This document shows positions 48,575-57,904 of a DNA stretch of 64,000 bases, piece by piece; within the stretch, counting starts at the first letter, position 1, and each line of letters starts with the position of its first letter. The notes below the pieces were generated by a model that worked only from the letters and a program-made list of their open reading frames with translations, made no database searches and had not been told where the DNA came from. The DNA lies in the NCBI RefSeq assembly GCF_038002345.1, contig NZ_JBBOCJ010000001.1, forward strand, positions 6,076,001-6,140,000, read 5' to 3'. The position numbers and the translations under genes are program-made. The stretch comes from Paenibacillus sp. FSL M7-0420 (GTDB lineage Bacteria > Bacillota > Bacilli > Paenibacillales > Paenibacillaceae).

Positions 48575-48638
48575 ATGAAGCCCTCCCTTACAGACTGCCT
48601 GAACGTACTCTCTGAACTTCAGGACTTATTGTACTATA

Positions 48639-48679
48639 ATTATTTAAAATCTGTTTCATTAAAAATCTCTTTAAATAAT
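48639..48679 (-). promoter_or_regulatory. 10-bp inverted repeat upstream of metN
   Basis: ATTATTTAAA (48639-48648) and TTTAAATAAT (48670-48679) are exact complements around a 21-base loop, 65-105 bases before metN. It may be an operator. No S-box riboswitch features are present in 48575-48800, where one would be expected for a methionine transporter. I see no gene in this stretch. Confidence 0.3.
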
Positions 48680-48803
48680 AAGGTATTTCTTACGCTGTGT
48701 CATCATTTTTTTCAAAACAATTGCTAAGTCCTTGGAAGAGCAGAGCATTATAAGGATGCTCGGGGCTCTATGAGATTATTCAAGAGACGCAGAATCATAG
48801 CAC

Positions 48804-48842
48804 AAAAACGGGTGCGGCCCCTGGTAGGACTGCACCCGTTTT
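48804..48842 (-). terminator. Terminator of the LplABC-type operon
   Basis: On the minus strand ACGGGTGCA pairs with GCACCCGT across a 17-base loop, followed by TTTTTG. Confidence 0.8.
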
Positions 48843-48879
48843 GCTATTTTGCATACATAAGTCTATTCGCTCTGAACGC

Positions 48880-49842
48880 TTATTCTTTCACACTGCCGAC
48901 ATTGAGGCCCACTACGAAATACTTCTGCATGAACGGATACACCAGCAGTATAGGTACAGAGGCGACCACGGTGATAGCTGCCCGGATTGAAATCGGCGTG
49001 ACCATCGCCCGTGCTGAATTCTGATCCATCCCCACCCCGTTGGTTACGGTAGGATTCCCGTTAGAGTTCATCGTTGAAGACAGCAGCTTCATCAGCTCAT
49101 ACTGCAGTGTACTCAGATGCTGCTTGGAGGAGGTGTAGATGAAAGCGTCGAACCAGGCATTCCAGGCTCCGACCGCCACGAACAGTGCAATGGTCGCCAG
49201 CACCGGCTTACAGAGTGGGAAGACCACCCGCATGAAGATTTTGAAATCCCCGGCTCCGTCGATTCTGGCCGATTCCATCAGACTCTCCGGTATAGTCCCG
49301 ATGTAAGTGCGGATGACGATCATGTTGAACGCGCTGATCATCGATGGAATAACATAGACCCAGAAGCTGTTCAGCAGGCCCAGGTCCTTAATCAGGAAGT
49401 AGTTCGGGATCAGACCTGCGCTGAAATACATCGTCAGCACGAAGACTACAGTAATAAACTTACGGAATACGTACTCCCTGCGGCTTAAGGTATACGCCAG
49501 CATGGTGGTCAGAAAAATATTAAGCAATGTAGAAATCACTGTACGTGCCACTGAAATCAGGAAAGCATCAAAAATCGTTCCGGTGGCAAAGATCGCTTTA
49601 TAATTCTGAACGGTCCATTCTCTTGGCCATAAATAAATACCGCCGCGGATCGTATCATTCCCTTCATTAAATGAAACAGCAATCGTATTGATAAATGGAT
49701 ATAAAGTCACAACCACCAGACAGACCATGAAGACCGTATTGAAGGAAGTGAACAAAAACGGTTCAAGTCTGCCGGTGCCCAGATTTCTTTTCGCCGTAAA
49801 GCCTGCTTTGTGCCCAGGGCTAATCTGCCGGTTATCCGCCAT
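48880..49842 (-). CDS. ABC sugar permease, YtcP/LplC type
   Basis: The 320-residue protein has six transmembrane helices and the EAA loop ESARIDGAGDFKIFMRVVFPLCKP. The ending YFVVGLNVGSVKE is the typical C-terminus of YtcP-type permeases for oligosaccharides or uronates. Its ATG overlaps the upstream permease stop (TAATG). It has no ATPase partner in the operon, as is normal for this subfamily, which shares MsmX. Confidence 0.9.
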   Translation of the reverse strand: MADNRQISPGHKAGFTAKRNLGTGRLEPFLFTSFNTVFMVCLVVVTLYPFINTIAVSFNEGNDTIRGGIYLWPREWTVQNYKAIFATGTIFDAFLISVARTVISTLLNIFLTTMLAYTLSRREYVFRKFITVVFVLTMYFSAGLIPNYFLIKDLGLLNSFWVYVIPSMISAFNMIVIRTYIGTIPESLMESARIDGAGDFKIFMRVVFPLCKPVLATIALFVAVGAWNAWFDAFIYTSSKQHLSTLQYELMKLLSSTMNSNGNPTVTNGVGMDQNSARAMVTPISIRAAITVVASVPILLVYPFMQKYFVVGLNVGSVKE

Positions 49843-50816
49843 TATAACAACCTCTCTTCCCCAAGCCGCTTGGAAATCCCGTTAGCCATAAGCAGCAATG
49901 TCACGCTGACCACCGTTTTGAAAATCCCGCCAGCGGTTGCGAGTGAATAATTCCCTTGTGCAAGTCCGTATTTAAGCACGAAAATATCTATCGTTTCGGC
50001 CCAGTCTACTACCAGTCCGTTGCCGAGCAGGTATTGCACTTCAAAGCCTGCTTCCAGCACATGTCCTATGGACATAATCATCAGAATAACAATGGTTGCC
50101 TTGATGCCAGGCAGGGTTACGTGCATCATTTTCTTATAACGGTTCGCACCGTCAATCTCTGCAGCCTCATACAGGGCAGGGTCAATGGAAGCGATGGCTG
50201 CCAGATAAATAATGGTATTCCAGCCTACTTCCTTCCACACATGTGAAGCCCCTACGATTCCCCAGAAATATTTGCCTTCACTGAGCCACAGAATCGGCTC
50301 CTTAATCAGATGCAGCTTCATCAGAACGATATTTACAATCCCGTCATTGATGGACAGCGAGGTCGCCACAATACCGGTAACGATAATCCACGACAGGAAA
50401 TGGGGCAGATAAGAGATCGTCTGCACGGTTCTTTTCCAGAATACTTTCTTAATCTCGTTAAGCAGCAGGGCCAGCACGATGGCTGTAACGAAGCCGAGGA
50501 TCAGATTGATAACCCCCATGGCCAGCGTATTGCGCAGGACACGAATGAAGTTATCATCGGTGAACAAAAACTTGAACTGCTTCAGTCCCACCCATTCCTG
50601 CTCGCCGAAGGACTTGGCCGGTCTGTAGTTCTGGAACGCCATGGTCCAGCCCCACACAGGAACGTAGGCAAAAAGGATAATGTAGAGCATTAAAGGCACA
50701 GACATCCAGATCAGCTGATTCTGATTCTTAATCACACGCCAGGTAATCGGCTGCTTTTTCCTCTTGTTCTTCTTCGGACGCCGGACGCCAGTATCTATTT
50801 CTAAGGTCTCATCCAT
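49842..50816 (-). CDS. ABC sugar permease, LplB/YteP type
   Basis: The 324-residue protein starts with a basic cytoplasmic stretch (RRPKKNKRKKQ), then six transmembrane helices. The EAA loop is EAAEIDGANRYKKMMHVTLPGIKA. It has the family motif WGWTMAFQNYRPAKSF after helix 1. It lies between the binding protein and its partner permease. A strong GC hairpin (50854-50876) in front of it probably lowers permease expression relative to the binding protein. Confidence 0.9.
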   Translation of the reverse strand: MDETLEIDTGVRRPKKNKRKKQPITWRVIKNQNQLIWMSVPLMLYIILFAYVPVWGWTMAFQNYRPAKSFGEQEWVGLKQFKFLFTDDNFIRVLRNTLAMGVINLILGFVTAIVLALLLNEIKKVFWKRTVQTISYLPHFLSWIIVTGIVATSLSINDGIVNIVLMKLHLIKEPILWLSEGKYFWGIVGASHVWKEVGWNTIIYLAAIASIDPALYEAAEIDGANRYKKMMHVTLPGIKATIVILMIMSIGHVLEAGFEVQYLLGNGLVVDWAETIDIFVLKYGLAQGNYSLATAGGIFKTVVSVTLLLMANGISKRLGEERLL

Positions 50817-50853
50817 ATTCGTTGTCTCCTACTCCATCAAATTAATGTAAGGC

Positions 50854-50876
50854 GGAAGGCCGGTTGACGGCCTTCC
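50854..50876 (-). other. Intra-operon hairpin between binding protein and permeases
   Basis: GGAAGGCCG pairs perfectly with CGGCCTTCC around a five-base loop. No T-run follows, so it is more likely an mRNA-stabilising or attenuating hairpin than a full terminator. Confidence 0.55.
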
Positions 50877-50906
50877 ACCTTCTAAAACCCGGTACCAGAC
50901 CTTACA

Positions 50907-52607
50907 TTATTTACTCCAGTTCTCAATTCTCCACTTAATCTGCTCATTGATCTTGTCTTCGTAAGCCTTCACATTGGCTTTCTCGATTTGTTCCGTATAA
51001 TCGGTCCATACGGAATCGAATTCGGCCGGCTTGGCAAGAATGGCTTTCGGCAGGAACTTGGTCTGCAGCTCATTTAGCTTGGTACTGGCGATTTTGGCAT
51101 CCGAGCCTTCAATCAGATCGATGGACCAGGCAGGATAATAAACAGGGTTTGGCGGCGGATCGCTGAAGAAGTCAACGTAGGAATTGAAGCCATAGGCATC
51201 CAGAACTTCCTTATCGTACGGCTTCAGACCTGCTTTGTATTCTTCCGGCTGTGCAGCGGCATCCGTGGAGTTGCCGTCGCTGTAGCTTCCTTCGGTCTTA
51301 GGCAGATATTCGAATAATGATTTGGCCTTGTTGGCCAGCTGCCAGGTGGCATCGGCTGCATCATCACGCTGCTTCTGGGTTCTCATGAATCTGCCGTTCT
51401 CAACAATATAATCCTCGCCTTCTACACCCCAGGAGAACAGCTTCTGCCACTTCTCATCCATCAGGGTGTCGAGCAGCTTGATAATCTTTACCGGATCTTT
51501 GGCATTAATGCTGATGCCGAAGCCATTGTTAAGATTGAGCACCGCAAGATCGCGGTAGTGGTCTTTGGTCGACTCATCGTATACCAGCGGAAGACCTACA
51601 TAAGTGCGTTCAATTTTATTCTGAGTCGTCAGTGAATCCTCAGCAGCGTTGAAGTTCCAGTGCTGGTCGAACATCCCCAGAACGGTTCCGCTGGACAACT
51701 TTGCCATATACTGGTCGTAGTTCTGCACGAAGGTTTCTTTATCGATAATGCCCTTCTCGTTCATCTCATTCAGCTTCTTATAGTACTGCTTGGCATAATC
51801 CTTATTGGCAAATACCTCGGCTACGCCGTCCTTCACGACTACGCCGCCATCATTCGGATGTCCGATCAGATGCTGCGGAGCGTTGAACAGGCCCCAGTTT
51901 TTCCAGTCATAGTTCAGAATTTCGAACCCGATGGTCGGGCTTCCGTCAATTTTCGGATACTTTGCTTTATATTGCTCAATCAGGTCAAAGTACTGATCCA
52001 GTGTCTTAACCTTCGGATAATTGAATTCCTTAAGCACTGCTTTTTGAATCCAGAAGGCCGGTCCCGAATACCATGAGCTGTTGACCTTACCGTTATATAC
52101 ACCGTAGTTAGGCAGAATATAAATATGTCCGTCATTCGGGTCCTTCATCATGTTCCAATATTCTGCATAATGCGCTTTCAAATTCGGCGCATGCTCTTCG
52201 ATCAGGTCTTCAAGCGGGATATAAGCCCCTGCTGCTGTAAGCTTGGTGCTCCCGGTCATAAGATCCGGATAATCCTGACCGGCAATCATAACGCCCAGCT
52301 TCTGGTTAATGTCGCCTGCTAAGAATTCCATATCGAAGCTGGCACCGGTCTCCTCTTTGATCTTCTTGTAGATCTTGTTGTCCGGTGTCGGCTGTTGCCC
52401 GGCTACTCCGATAAATGCGCTAACCTTGAACGGTTCAACCTTTCCTCCCGTGTTAGCTGAAGCAGAATCCGCTGCTGTAGTTGCCTTTGCTTTGTCAGTT
52501 GCAGCAGCATTCTTGTCGTTGCCCCCGCCGCAGCCTGACAGTGCGAAGCTAAGCGTTAACAGCGCAACCAGGGAATACTTAAACGTCACTTTCGACTTGC
52601 CCCCCAT
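50907..52607 (-). CDS. Extracellular sugar-binding lipoprotein (LplA/YtcQ type)
   Basis: The 566-residue protein has a lipoprotein signal with the lipobox ALSGC, then a Ser/Ala/Thr-rich linker and a large bilobal binding domain typical of type-1 extracellular solute-binding proteins of the LplA family. GGAGGTG precedes the ATG. A cre-like site and a TATAAT box lie just upstream. It belongs to an operon with LplB/YtcP permeases, downstream of YesM/YesN regulators. Ligands in this family are oligosaccharides or polysaccharide fragments; which one is not inferable. Confidence 0.88.
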   Translation of the reverse strand: MGGKSKVTFKYSLVALLTLSFALSGCGGGNDKNAAATDKAKATTAADSASANTGGKVEPFKVSAFIGVAGQQPTPDNKIYKKIKEETGASFDMEFLAGDINQKLGVMIAGQDYPDLMTGSTKLTAAGAYIPLEDLIEEHAPNLKAHYAEYWNMMKDPNDGHIYILPNYGVYNGKVNSSWYSGPAFWIQKAVLKEFNYPKVKTLDQYFDLIEQYKAKYPKIDGSPTIGFEILNYDWKNWGLFNAPQHLIGHPNDGGVVVKDGVAEVFANKDYAKQYYKKLNEMNEKGIIDKETFVQNYDQYMAKLSSGTVLGMFDQHWNFNAAEDSLTTQNKIERTYVGLPLVYDESTKDHYRDLAVLNLNNGFGISINAKDPVKIIKLLDTLMDEKWQKLFSWGVEGEDYIVENGRFMRTQKQRDDAADATWQLANKAKSLFEYLPKTEGSYSDGNSTDAAAQPEEYKAGLKPYDKEVLDAYGFNSYVDFFSDPPPNPVYYPAWSIDLIEGSDAKIASTKLNELQTKFLPKAILAKPAEFDSVWTDYTEQIEKANVKAYEDKINEQIKWRIENWSK

Positions 52608-52637
52608 AAAGCACCTCCATAGTGTTTGTCTTTAATT

Positions 52638-52664
52638 TGTAAGCACTTACACAAGTAAATTATA
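52638..52664 (-). promoter_or_regulatory. Promoter of the sugar-binding protein with CcpA cre-like site
   Basis: TATAAT (52659-52664) is a good -10 box without a matching -35, suggesting an activator, probably one of the YesN-type regulators. Just downstream, TGTAAGTGCTTACA (52638-52651) fits the cre pattern except for TG in place of central CG, so catabolite repression is plausible. Confidence 0.5.
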
Positions 52665-52718
52665 GAGGTGAACTGTCCGCTAAAATACGACCGAACTAAA
52701 GGTGTACCCCCGAAAATT

Positions 52719-54269
52719 TTAGAACTTGGCATGCCGGTACTCATTCGGGCCCATGTGCAGCTCCTTCTCGAACCGCTTCAGAAACTGTCCGTAATTGGCG
52801 TAACCGACACGTTCGGCAATCTCTGAGAGCTTCAGCCTGCTCCCGCGCAGGAGCTCAGCCGCAGCCTGAATCCGCAGATGATGCAGCTGCTCATTGAAGG
52901 TCATCCCGTTCTTCTTAATCAATAATTGCCCCAGGTATACCGGATGCAGGAAGAAGATCTCGGCCAGCTTCTGAATGCTCAGGCTCTCCTGATAATGCTC
53001 CCCGATGTATTGGTTGATCTCCCGGACAATCCCATGCGATTTATAATTCTGCTCTTGCACCAGCAGATCTATGGCCTTCCCGCCGTAGGACAATAAGCGG
53101 CTAAGCAGCCCGCTCAGCGGGGTCATCGCCTGCTGAATCTCTGATACCTCAACACCCGAGGCCACTCCGCCCTCCTCGCCTGCGGCTTCTGCCCCGGGTG
53201 CGAGTGCGAATATCCAGTACATGAGGTGGATTACGAATTTGCGTACTACCTCCGGCGCCACCTGCTGTTCCCGGAAGCTGCGGGCCGCCGCCTCCAGCGC
53301 CTCGCGGTAGCCGTCCGCGTCCAGGAGATTCACGCAGTCCAGCAGGGCATCCATCAGCCCGATATGATCATAGTGATAACTGAAGGGCTTGTCCTGTACC
53401 GCGCTGTAAGCCAGCACCCCTGCCTGCTCCGGCTCGTAAAAGAAATGGAGCAACGTCTCTTTGGCCCGGCCATAACTGCCCTCTATGGACCATAAGGAGT
53501 CCTCCGGGGTTCCCAGCGCGATGTGAATCTTCCCTCTCCCGTACTCGCGCAGCAGGATATCCAGCACTTCAGCTATTCCGCCTTCTTCCCCGCTGCCTGC
53601 CGTCATGCCGTACACGATCCCGAGCAACCCTGCTTCCAGATCGATCGTCACGAGTGCCTGATATCCGGCCAGCAGGGAGACTATGCGGCTCCGTACCTCT
53701 GTGTACAGCTCCGGGACCGTCCGGATCAGGCAAATATTCCACGAAGGACTCTCCTTGAAGCCGGGCAGAGTCTCCAGCCATTCCATAAGCTCGGGTTCTC
53801 CCTTTTTGCCATGAAGCAGCCCCTTGATTAAGGTTGCCGCCTCTTCTCCGGAAGCGGTCTCATGGATTCTTCTGCGGTTCGCCTCCTGCTCCAGCTCCAG
53901 GCGGATCTCCCGCAGCTCCTCGGCAGCTTCCTCCGGGAAGACCGGCTTCAACAGATAGTGATTGATTCCGTAGCTGATGGCCGTGCGGGCGTATTCAAAC
54001 TCACTGTAGCCGCTCAGAATGACGAACTTCGTCGAATCCGTCCCCTCCTGCCGCCATTCCCCGATCATCTCCAGACCATTCATCAGCGGCATATGGATAT
54101 CGGTTATGACCAGATCCGGCTGAAGCTGCTTCATCATCTGCAGCCCCTCCCGGCCGTTGCCGCAGGTTCCGCACAGCTCGAAGCCCAGCTCCTGCCAATC
54201 GATCCACATCTCCATCCCTTCCAGAGCGCTCGGCTCATCATCGATTAATAATACTTTGTATTTCATCAT
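52719..54269 (-). CDS. YesN-type AraC-family response regulator
   Basis: The 516-residue protein has a receiver domain with DDE at residues 10-12 and phospho-acceptor D57 in LVITDIHMPLMNG. A long variable linker follows, then an AraC double helix-turn-helix (about 415-516) with AELLRGSRLKLSEIAERVGYANYGQFLKRFEKE. Its ATG directly follows the TAG of the YesM kinase, so they are co-translated. It probably activates the sugar-uptake promoter 110 bases downstream. Confidence 0.9.
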   Translation of the reverse strand: MMKYKVLLIDDEPSALEGMEMWIDWQELGFELCGTCGNGREGLQMMKQLQPDLVITDIHMPLMNGLEMIGEWRQEGTDSTKFVILSGYSEFEYARTAISYGINHYLLKPVFPEEAAEELREIRLELEQEANRRRIHETASGEEAATLIKGLLHGKKGEPELMEWLETLPGFKESPSWNICLIRTVPELYTEVRSRIVSLLAGYQALVTIDLEAGLLGIVYGMTAGSGEEGGIAEVLDILLREYGRGKIHIALGTPEDSLWSIEGSYGRAKETLLHFFYEPEQAGVLAYSAVQDKPFSYHYDHIGLMDALLDCVNLLDADGYREALEAAARSFREQQVAPEVVRKFVIHLMYWIFALAPGAEAAGEEGGVASGVEVSEIQQAMTPLSGLLSRLLSYGGKAIDLLVQEQNYKSHGIVREINQYIGEHYQESLSIQKLAEIFFLHPVYLGQLLIKKNGMTFNEQLHHLRIQAAAELLRGSRLKLSEIAERVGYANYGQFLKRFEKELHMGPNEYRHAKF

Positions 54270-56093
54270 CTATACCTCTCTTTCCATAGAGTAATTATTC
54301 TCAAGCAGCTTCAGGGGAATGCCAAAGGTCACTACCGTTCCCTGACCCGGCGTACTGGATATCTCGAAGCGCACCTGATCTGCGTAATTCAGCTCCAGCC
54401 TGCGGTATACATTGCGGATACCGATGTTGGTCCCGGAATAATCCTCCTTGCGGACCGCAAACATCAGCTCCTTCAGCTTCTCCGGCTCCATACCTTTACC
54501 ATTATCAGATACTGTAATCTGCAGCCTGTTATCCAGCACGGCCGCAGCCACCTTGATGACCCCCAGCCCCTCAATCGTCTGCAGGCCATGCTTGCAGGAA
54601 TTCTCGACCAGCGGCTGCATGCTCAGCTTCGGTATTTTATAATCCAGGGACTGCTCATCGATCTCAAAGGTATAGTCGAATTTATCCCTGAACCTGAATT
54701 TCTCAATCCGCAGATACATGTCGATAAATGCGATCTCCTCGCGCACCGGCACCAGATCCTCCTTCCAGCTCAGCAGTCTGCGCAGTAGCTTCGACAGGCT
54801 TTTCACAATATCGGTGACATCGTTATATTTATTCTTGGTGCAGACCACCAGAATCGCATTCAGCGTATTGAACAGGAAGTGGGGGTTCATCTGGCTCTGC
54901 AGGAAATTCAGCTCCGCCCTGACGCGCTCCATCTCCAGGTTCTTGCTCTGGATCTCCAGCTTGTACACATCGTTGATCAGGGAGTGAATTCTGGAGGTCA
55001 TCCGGTTAAAATTGTGGATTAGCCCGCCGATCTCATCCCGGCCCTCATCGATGGCGATCAGCTCGAACTTCTCGTTCGTCACCTTCTGCATATGCCGGGA
55101 CAGGCGTTTCACCCGGTAGTTGTAGGAGCGCAGCATGATATATATGAATATGCTAGTCAAAAGAGTAAGTGTGGTGGCTAGGCCCGCTGCGTACAGCCGG
55201 ATATCGAGAACCGCCTGGGAGATCCGCTCCCCCTGCGTAATTCCGACAATCCGCCAGCCTTTGAGATAATTCGCCGTCCCTACAGCCATTACCCGAACCC
55301 CTTCGCTCTCGTCCTGACTGTCCCCCCACTGATCGAATACCGGATAGGGATCATCCGTAATGTGCTGATAGCCGCTGTCCGCTGACATCACGATCTTGTT
55401 CTCCCCATTGATCAGATAGAGGCTCAGGTAATCCCGTTCCCGGACGATAATGTCATAGATCTCACTGAGGTCCAGATCGATCCGCAGCACCTTCTCATAG
55501 TTGTTCAGATTACGGTAATTGTCCATGGTCTCAATAATGCTGAGCGTCGGGGTGGATGAAGCCAGATTCTTGTTCTCCATGATCCGGTAAGCAGCAACAT
55601 AGACCTGGGTAGTGGCCTTCTTGGCCTGCCGGTACCAGTCACTGAACCATACTTTATCGTTCATTACCTGATAATTCCCCCCGGATACAACCGTCTGATT
55701 GTTCGTGAATATACTGATTCGTTCCAACTGGTTATTGACAGGCATATAGCTGTTCATCCGGTCTCTCAATTGTTCGTTGAACATACTGTAGAATTCGATA
55801 GAGTCCGTATAGGTCCGGTCCAGCATCTCGTACAGATTCTTATCCGCAGCCAGCGTGTAGCCGACAGAGACTCCCCCTTCAATAAAATCATGAATGTCCT
55901 TCCGCGCCCGCTCCATGGAAATCTCCAGATTCTGCTGCTCCCTCGATTTGATGAGATCAGTAATCCGCTCCAGGAATACCAGATTCAGCACCATGATCGG
56001 CAGGAGCACACCCACAATGTAGATGAGATAGAACTTGTAGCTTAGTGGAATATCATTGACGATCGTGCCGAATTTAAACCGTTTTGTCGCCAT
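54270..56093 (-). CDS. YesM-type sensor histidine kinase
   Basis: The 607-residue protein has a transmembrane helix at about 20-42, a large extracellular Cache-like domain (to about 285), a second helix (about 288-312), HAMP, and the LytS/YesM-type kinase core with phospho-acceptor His in QSQMNPHFLFNTLNA. The ATPase domain has SMQPLVENSCKHG, DNGKGM and GIGIRNVYRRL-like motifs. It senses an external carbohydrate or its binding protein in known systems. It is flanked by YesN-type regulators on both sides. Confidence 0.9.
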   Translation of the reverse strand: MATKRFKFGTIVNDIPLSYKFYLIYIVGVLLPIMVLNLVFLERITDLIKSREQQNLEISMERARKDIHDFIEGGVSVGYTLAADKNLYEMLDRTYTDSIEFYSMFNEQLRDRMNSYMPVNNQLERISIFTNNQTVVSGGNYQVMNDKVWFSDWYRQAKKATTQVYVAAYRIMENKNLASSTPTLSIIETMDNYRNLNNYEKVLRIDLDLSEIYDIIVRERDYLSLYLINGENKIVMSADSGYQHITDDPYPVFDQWGDSQDESEGVRVMAVGTANYLKGWRIVGITQGERISQAVLDIRLYAAGLATTLTLLTSIFIYIMLRSYNYRVKRLSRHMQKVTNEKFELIAIDEGRDEIGGLIHNFNRMTSRIHSLINDVYKLEIQSKNLEMERVRAELNFLQSQMNPHFLFNTLNAILVVCTKNKYNDVTDIVKSLSKLLRRLLSWKEDLVPVREEIAFIDMYLRIEKFRFRDKFDYTFEIDEQSLDYKIPKLSMQPLVENSCKHGLQTIEGLGVIKVAAAVLDNRLQITVSDNGKGMEPEKLKELMFAVRKEDYSGTNIGIRNVYRRLELNYADQVRFEISSTPGQGTVVTFGIPLKLLENNYSMEREV

Positions 56094-56173
56094 CCCTCAC
56101 ACACACCCGGCTTTCTTAAGATTTCGGTATCTGAGTAACCTTCGAAGCCACAGCCCCACTTTGTGGGGTTATT

Positions 56174-57721
56174 TTAGAGCTGTTTATTGTTGTGGGCATT
56201 CTTGTACACCGAAGGTGATGAACCCACCTTATTCTTGAACTTGTCGATGAAATAATCGGTATTGGAAAAGCCCACCTGCACCGCGATATCTGATATCTTG
56301 AGCTGGGTGCGCTTGAGCAGGCTTTTGGCCGCTTCGATCCGCTTCTCATTCAGATAATCGCTGAAGCTGCGCCCCGTCTCCTTGCGGAACAGCTGGCCCA
56401 GATAGGCTGAATTCATATGAAACTGCCTGGCGAGGTCCTGGAGCTGCAGCTTGCTGCGGAATTCCAGATCTACGTATTGGATCACATTATAGATGGTGTT
56501 CCCCTCATTATTGGCCCGCAGCTCGGTGAGGTACGCTGAGGTCTCCAGGCAGAACCTGTCGACATACAGGCTAAGCTTGTAATAGTCCGTGAGTCCGCCC
56601 AAGTTGCCGTACTCCTTGTGCATCGCACACATGATCTGGTCGGGGTCTCCCTGCATCTCGGCAATACTCCGGCATAAGGTCATCTCCAGATGGGCTACCT
56701 CAGCCTGTGCAGCATCAATACTCACCCTCTTGGCGGTCATGGCTGCGAAGGCTTCCCTGGCAGCGGCCCGGATTCTCTCAGGCACGCCTTCCTTCACCTC
56801 ATCCAGCACACGCGTAAAGTGCCCGTCAGTGAATTCGGGAGACAAGCGGGCCGTACGCAGATCGTTGTAGTAGAAAATTCCGCCCCGCTCCTTCCGGTAT
56901 TTAAGCCCCCAGACCTCAAGCGTCTGGGTGTACAGCTCCTGGACGGCGCGCAGGCCGTTCCCCCGGCCGCTGATCATTACAGCCACCGGTACCCCCAGCT
57001 TCGCTGACTGCACCTTCTGCACCTGAGCGGCTGCTGCCTCCAGCGCTTCCGTGGACAGTCCGGCTGAGCGAATCAGAAGCCCGGCCCTTCCGGCCGGGTC
57101 CTGGAAGACATAGCCCAGGTGATCCGGGAAGCCTTCGGTATCCCCTTCATTCAGGCTCACCGTACCTGAACCTGATATGGCAGCAGCAAGTATGCATTGC
57201 AGCTCTGTATCAGGCTGAAGCCCCAGCAGACCGCAGGCGGCGTGCTCCAGCTCCTCACTCCAATCCCCCTGGACACAACGGCTGATCAGATTATGCACCA
57301 GAATATTATGCTTCTTCCGCTCCTCTAGTCTGGAAGCGGTTTCATAACGGATAATAGCTCGGATCTTCCCGAGCAGCTCCTCGATCTCCTCATCATCCAC
57401 CGGCTTCAGCAGGTAGCCGTCCACCTTGTGGCGCAGCGCAGTCCGGGCATAGTTGAAATCGTCATATCCGCTCAGGATCACGAACCGGGGCGGCGGGTCC
57501 ACCGTCTCCTTCACGGCCGCAATCAGCTCCAGACCGCTCATCACCGGAAGATTGATATCCGTCAGCAGCAGATCCGGCCTGTGCTCCCGGATCAGCCGCA
57601 GCGCCTCCCCGGCGCTAAGCGCTTCAGCGCATACCTCGAATCCGCACTTTTCCCAGTCCACCATCGTCCGGAGTCCTTCCAGAACCCAGGGTTCATCGTC
57701 CACAATCATGACTTTCAGCAT
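56174..57721 (-). CDS. Second YesN-type AraC-family response regulator
   Basis: The 515-residue protein has a receiver with DDE at residues 8-10 and D55 in LLLTDINLPVMSG, a long linker, and an AraC double helix-turn-helix (about 410-515) with KSLLKRTQLKISDIAVQVGFSNTDYFIDKFKNK. It is first in the regulator-kinase-regulator series, 80 bases before the kinase, with a small CCCCAC/GTGGGG hairpin between. It is clearly paralogous to, but diverged from, the regulator at 52719. GGGGAG precedes the ATG. Confidence 0.9.
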   Translation of the reverse strand: MLKVMIVDDEPWVLEGLRTMVDWEKCGFEVCAEALSAGEALRLIREHRPDLLLTDINLPVMSGLELIAAVKETVDPPPRFVILSGYDDFNYARTALRHKVDGYLLKPVDDEEIEELLGKIRAIIRYETASRLEERKKHNILVHNLISRCVQGDWSEELEHAACGLLGLQPDTELQCILAAAISGSGTVSLNEGDTEGFPDHLGYVFQDPAGRAGLLIRSAGLSTEALEAAAAQVQKVQSAKLGVPVAVMISGRGNGLRAVQELYTQTLEVWGLKYRKERGGIFYYNDLRTARLSPEFTDGHFTRVLDEVKEGVPERIRAAAREAFAAMTAKRVSIDAAQAEVAHLEMTLCRSIAEMQGDPDQIMCAMHKEYGNLGGLTDYYKLSLYVDRFCLETSAYLTELRANNEGNTIYNVIQYVDLEFRSKLQLQDLARQFHMNSAYLGQLFRKETGRSFSDYLNEKRIEAAKSLLKRTQLKISDIAVQVGFSNTDYFIDKFKNKVGSSPSVYKNAHNNKQL

Positions 57722-57837
57722 GAGCTCCGCTCCCCTCTACATAATCAAAATTTGGTAAGTAATAGAATTACAAGTAATGCTAACATACAAGTTTAATCCT
57801 GTGAATGTTAACTTGAGCGAGGCTTTCTTTAACCTAA

Positions 57838-57883
57838 ACAGGGAAGTCCGCAGCCAGTATGGTTTGGCTGTAGACTTCCCTGT
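57838..57883. other. Long perfect hairpin in the regulator-upstream region
   Basis: ACAGGGAAGTC pairs with GACTTCCCTGT and an inner CAGCCA pairs with TGGCTG. There is no clear T-run on either side, so a terminator role is unproven. It precedes the minus-strand YesN-type gene by about 115 bases. Confidence 0.45.
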
Positions 57884-57904
57884 TATCAACTTACCTTCTT
57901 AACG

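Noticed and set aside
48575..48803. S-box (SAM) riboswitch before the methionine transporter
   Set aside because: I looked for the conserved S-box core and anti-terminator and found neither, only an AT-rich inverted repeat.
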